From positions 956,001-1,020,000 of the forward strand of contig OX439049.1 in assembly GCA_949317995.1 (NCBI GenBank): DNA of 64,000 nt, in the 5' to 3' direction. This DNA comes from Acholoe squamosa (taxonomy: Eukaryota > Annelida > Polychaeta > Phyllodocida > Polynoidae). This document shows positions 63,393 through 64,000 of the stretch, piece by piece (the stretch's first letter is position 1; every line of letters starts with the position of its first letter). The position numbers and the translations under genes were made by a program. The notes under the pieces are model-generated. The model made no database searches. It had not been told where the DNA came from and saw only the letters and a program-made list of their open reading frames with translations.

Positions 63393-63766
63393 TAACTAGG
63401 ATTACGGATTTTTTCACCTATCTGTAAGGTCGAGCATCGGTAAAAAAAGAAAAAAAAAACCTCACTGACCCCTCCTATCTGACTACCAAATATACCCACC
63501 GCCGGGAGGCAAAAAAAAAAAAATGGCATGGAAATCCAATTTTTGGACATCAAACAAAGGAATATAGAGAAATTTCGACCAATGGAATACAAAAAAACGG
63601 AAGGTTGTGCAATAACTACATCGATTTCTTTTCCAACTTTACTCTTTTTGTGTCAAATAGTGCAAAATTCCCATCGGGGATAAGCCAAAAAAAAAAAAAA
63701 AAATTTTTTTTTTTTTTTTTTTGCAATTTGCTAAAATTCATGTCGCCGGATCCGTAATCCAAGTTA
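63393..63766. mobile_element. MITE with GGATTACGGAT termini, about 374 bp
   Basis: TAACTAGGATTACGGAT at the left and its inverted form ATCCGTAATCCAAGTTA at the right (16 of 17 bases). A17 followed by T20 near 63687-63722 forms an AT hairpin in the interior. Outermost base uncertain; TA may be the target duplication. Confidence 0.65.
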
Positions 63767-63782
63767 TTAGAATAAAACAGCC

Positions 63783-64000
63783 TAAGCCTGTATACAGGCT
63801 GCACCTACGTATAAGCTGTACCCTGACTTTGGGCTTTAAGCTGCGCCTACATATAAGCTGTACCCTGACTTTGGACTTTAAGCTGCACCTACATATAAGC
63901 TGTACCCTGACTTTGGACTTTAAGCTGCACCTACGTATAAGCTGTACCCTGACTTTGGGCTTTAAGCTGCACCTACATATAAGCTGTACCCTGACTTTGG
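63783..64000. repeat. 42-bp array running off the window, about five copies
   Basis: Unit TATAAGCTGTACCCTGACTT, TGGGCTTTAAGCTGCACCTA, CA. TATAAGCTG...GCTGCACC echoes the TATAAGGCGCACC motif of the pogo/Tc1-like MITEs, so this may be a second MITE with an internal array. Confidence 0.85.

Overview
This is eukaryotic, animal DNA. It holds two intron-rich nuclear genes, several classes of metazoan transposons and an unusual load of tandem repeats. An invertebrate deuterostome such as an amphioxus is my best guess, held only moderately. It rests on the gene set, on DIRS, LINE and MITE elements together, and on minisatellites growing out of exon/intron borders. No search was possible, so species is not established.

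Layout. (1) 1-3.5 kb, plus strand: the 3' part of an ionotropic-glutamate-receptor-like gene in four visible exons. The two halves of the ligand-binding domain are joined directly with no channel segment, and the protein ends in a GPI-signal-like tail. (2) 3.5-25.3 kb: no gene recognised. It holds a LINE tail, a 5'-truncated LINE with an open RT region, TTA- and TA-flanked MITEs, a 2.2 kb fold-back element, a tRNA-derived SINE head, large hairpins and a 4 kb array of 43-bp units. (3) 25.3-53.7 kb, minus strand: a complete phosphatidylinositol 4-kinase beta (PI4KB) gene. Eleven coding exons give a 3,024-nt CDS (1,007 codons plus stop) with every splice phase consistent. Its introns carry at least ten minisatellites and a DIRS-type retrotransposon whose ORFs, inverted repeats and internal complementary region are all intact. 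(4) 53.7-64 kb: sequence upstream of PI4KB, consisting of arrays, microsatellites, a duplicated 459-bp MITE and another MITE. No gene recognised.

The two genes converge. The receptor-like protein should bind an amino acid outside the cell. PI4KB makes PI4P on Golgi membranes. Nothing here ties them functionally.

The most striking theme is structural. At least five tandem arrays contain a copy of the edge of a neighbouring exon together with its splice site (iGluR exons 3 and 4; PI4KB exons 2, 5 and 10). These set rows of decoy donors or acceptors beside the real ones. One such array was then hit by the DIRS element, so every other repeat unit acts as an internal empty-site control. Tandem arrays make up very roughly 30 percent of the window by my tally.
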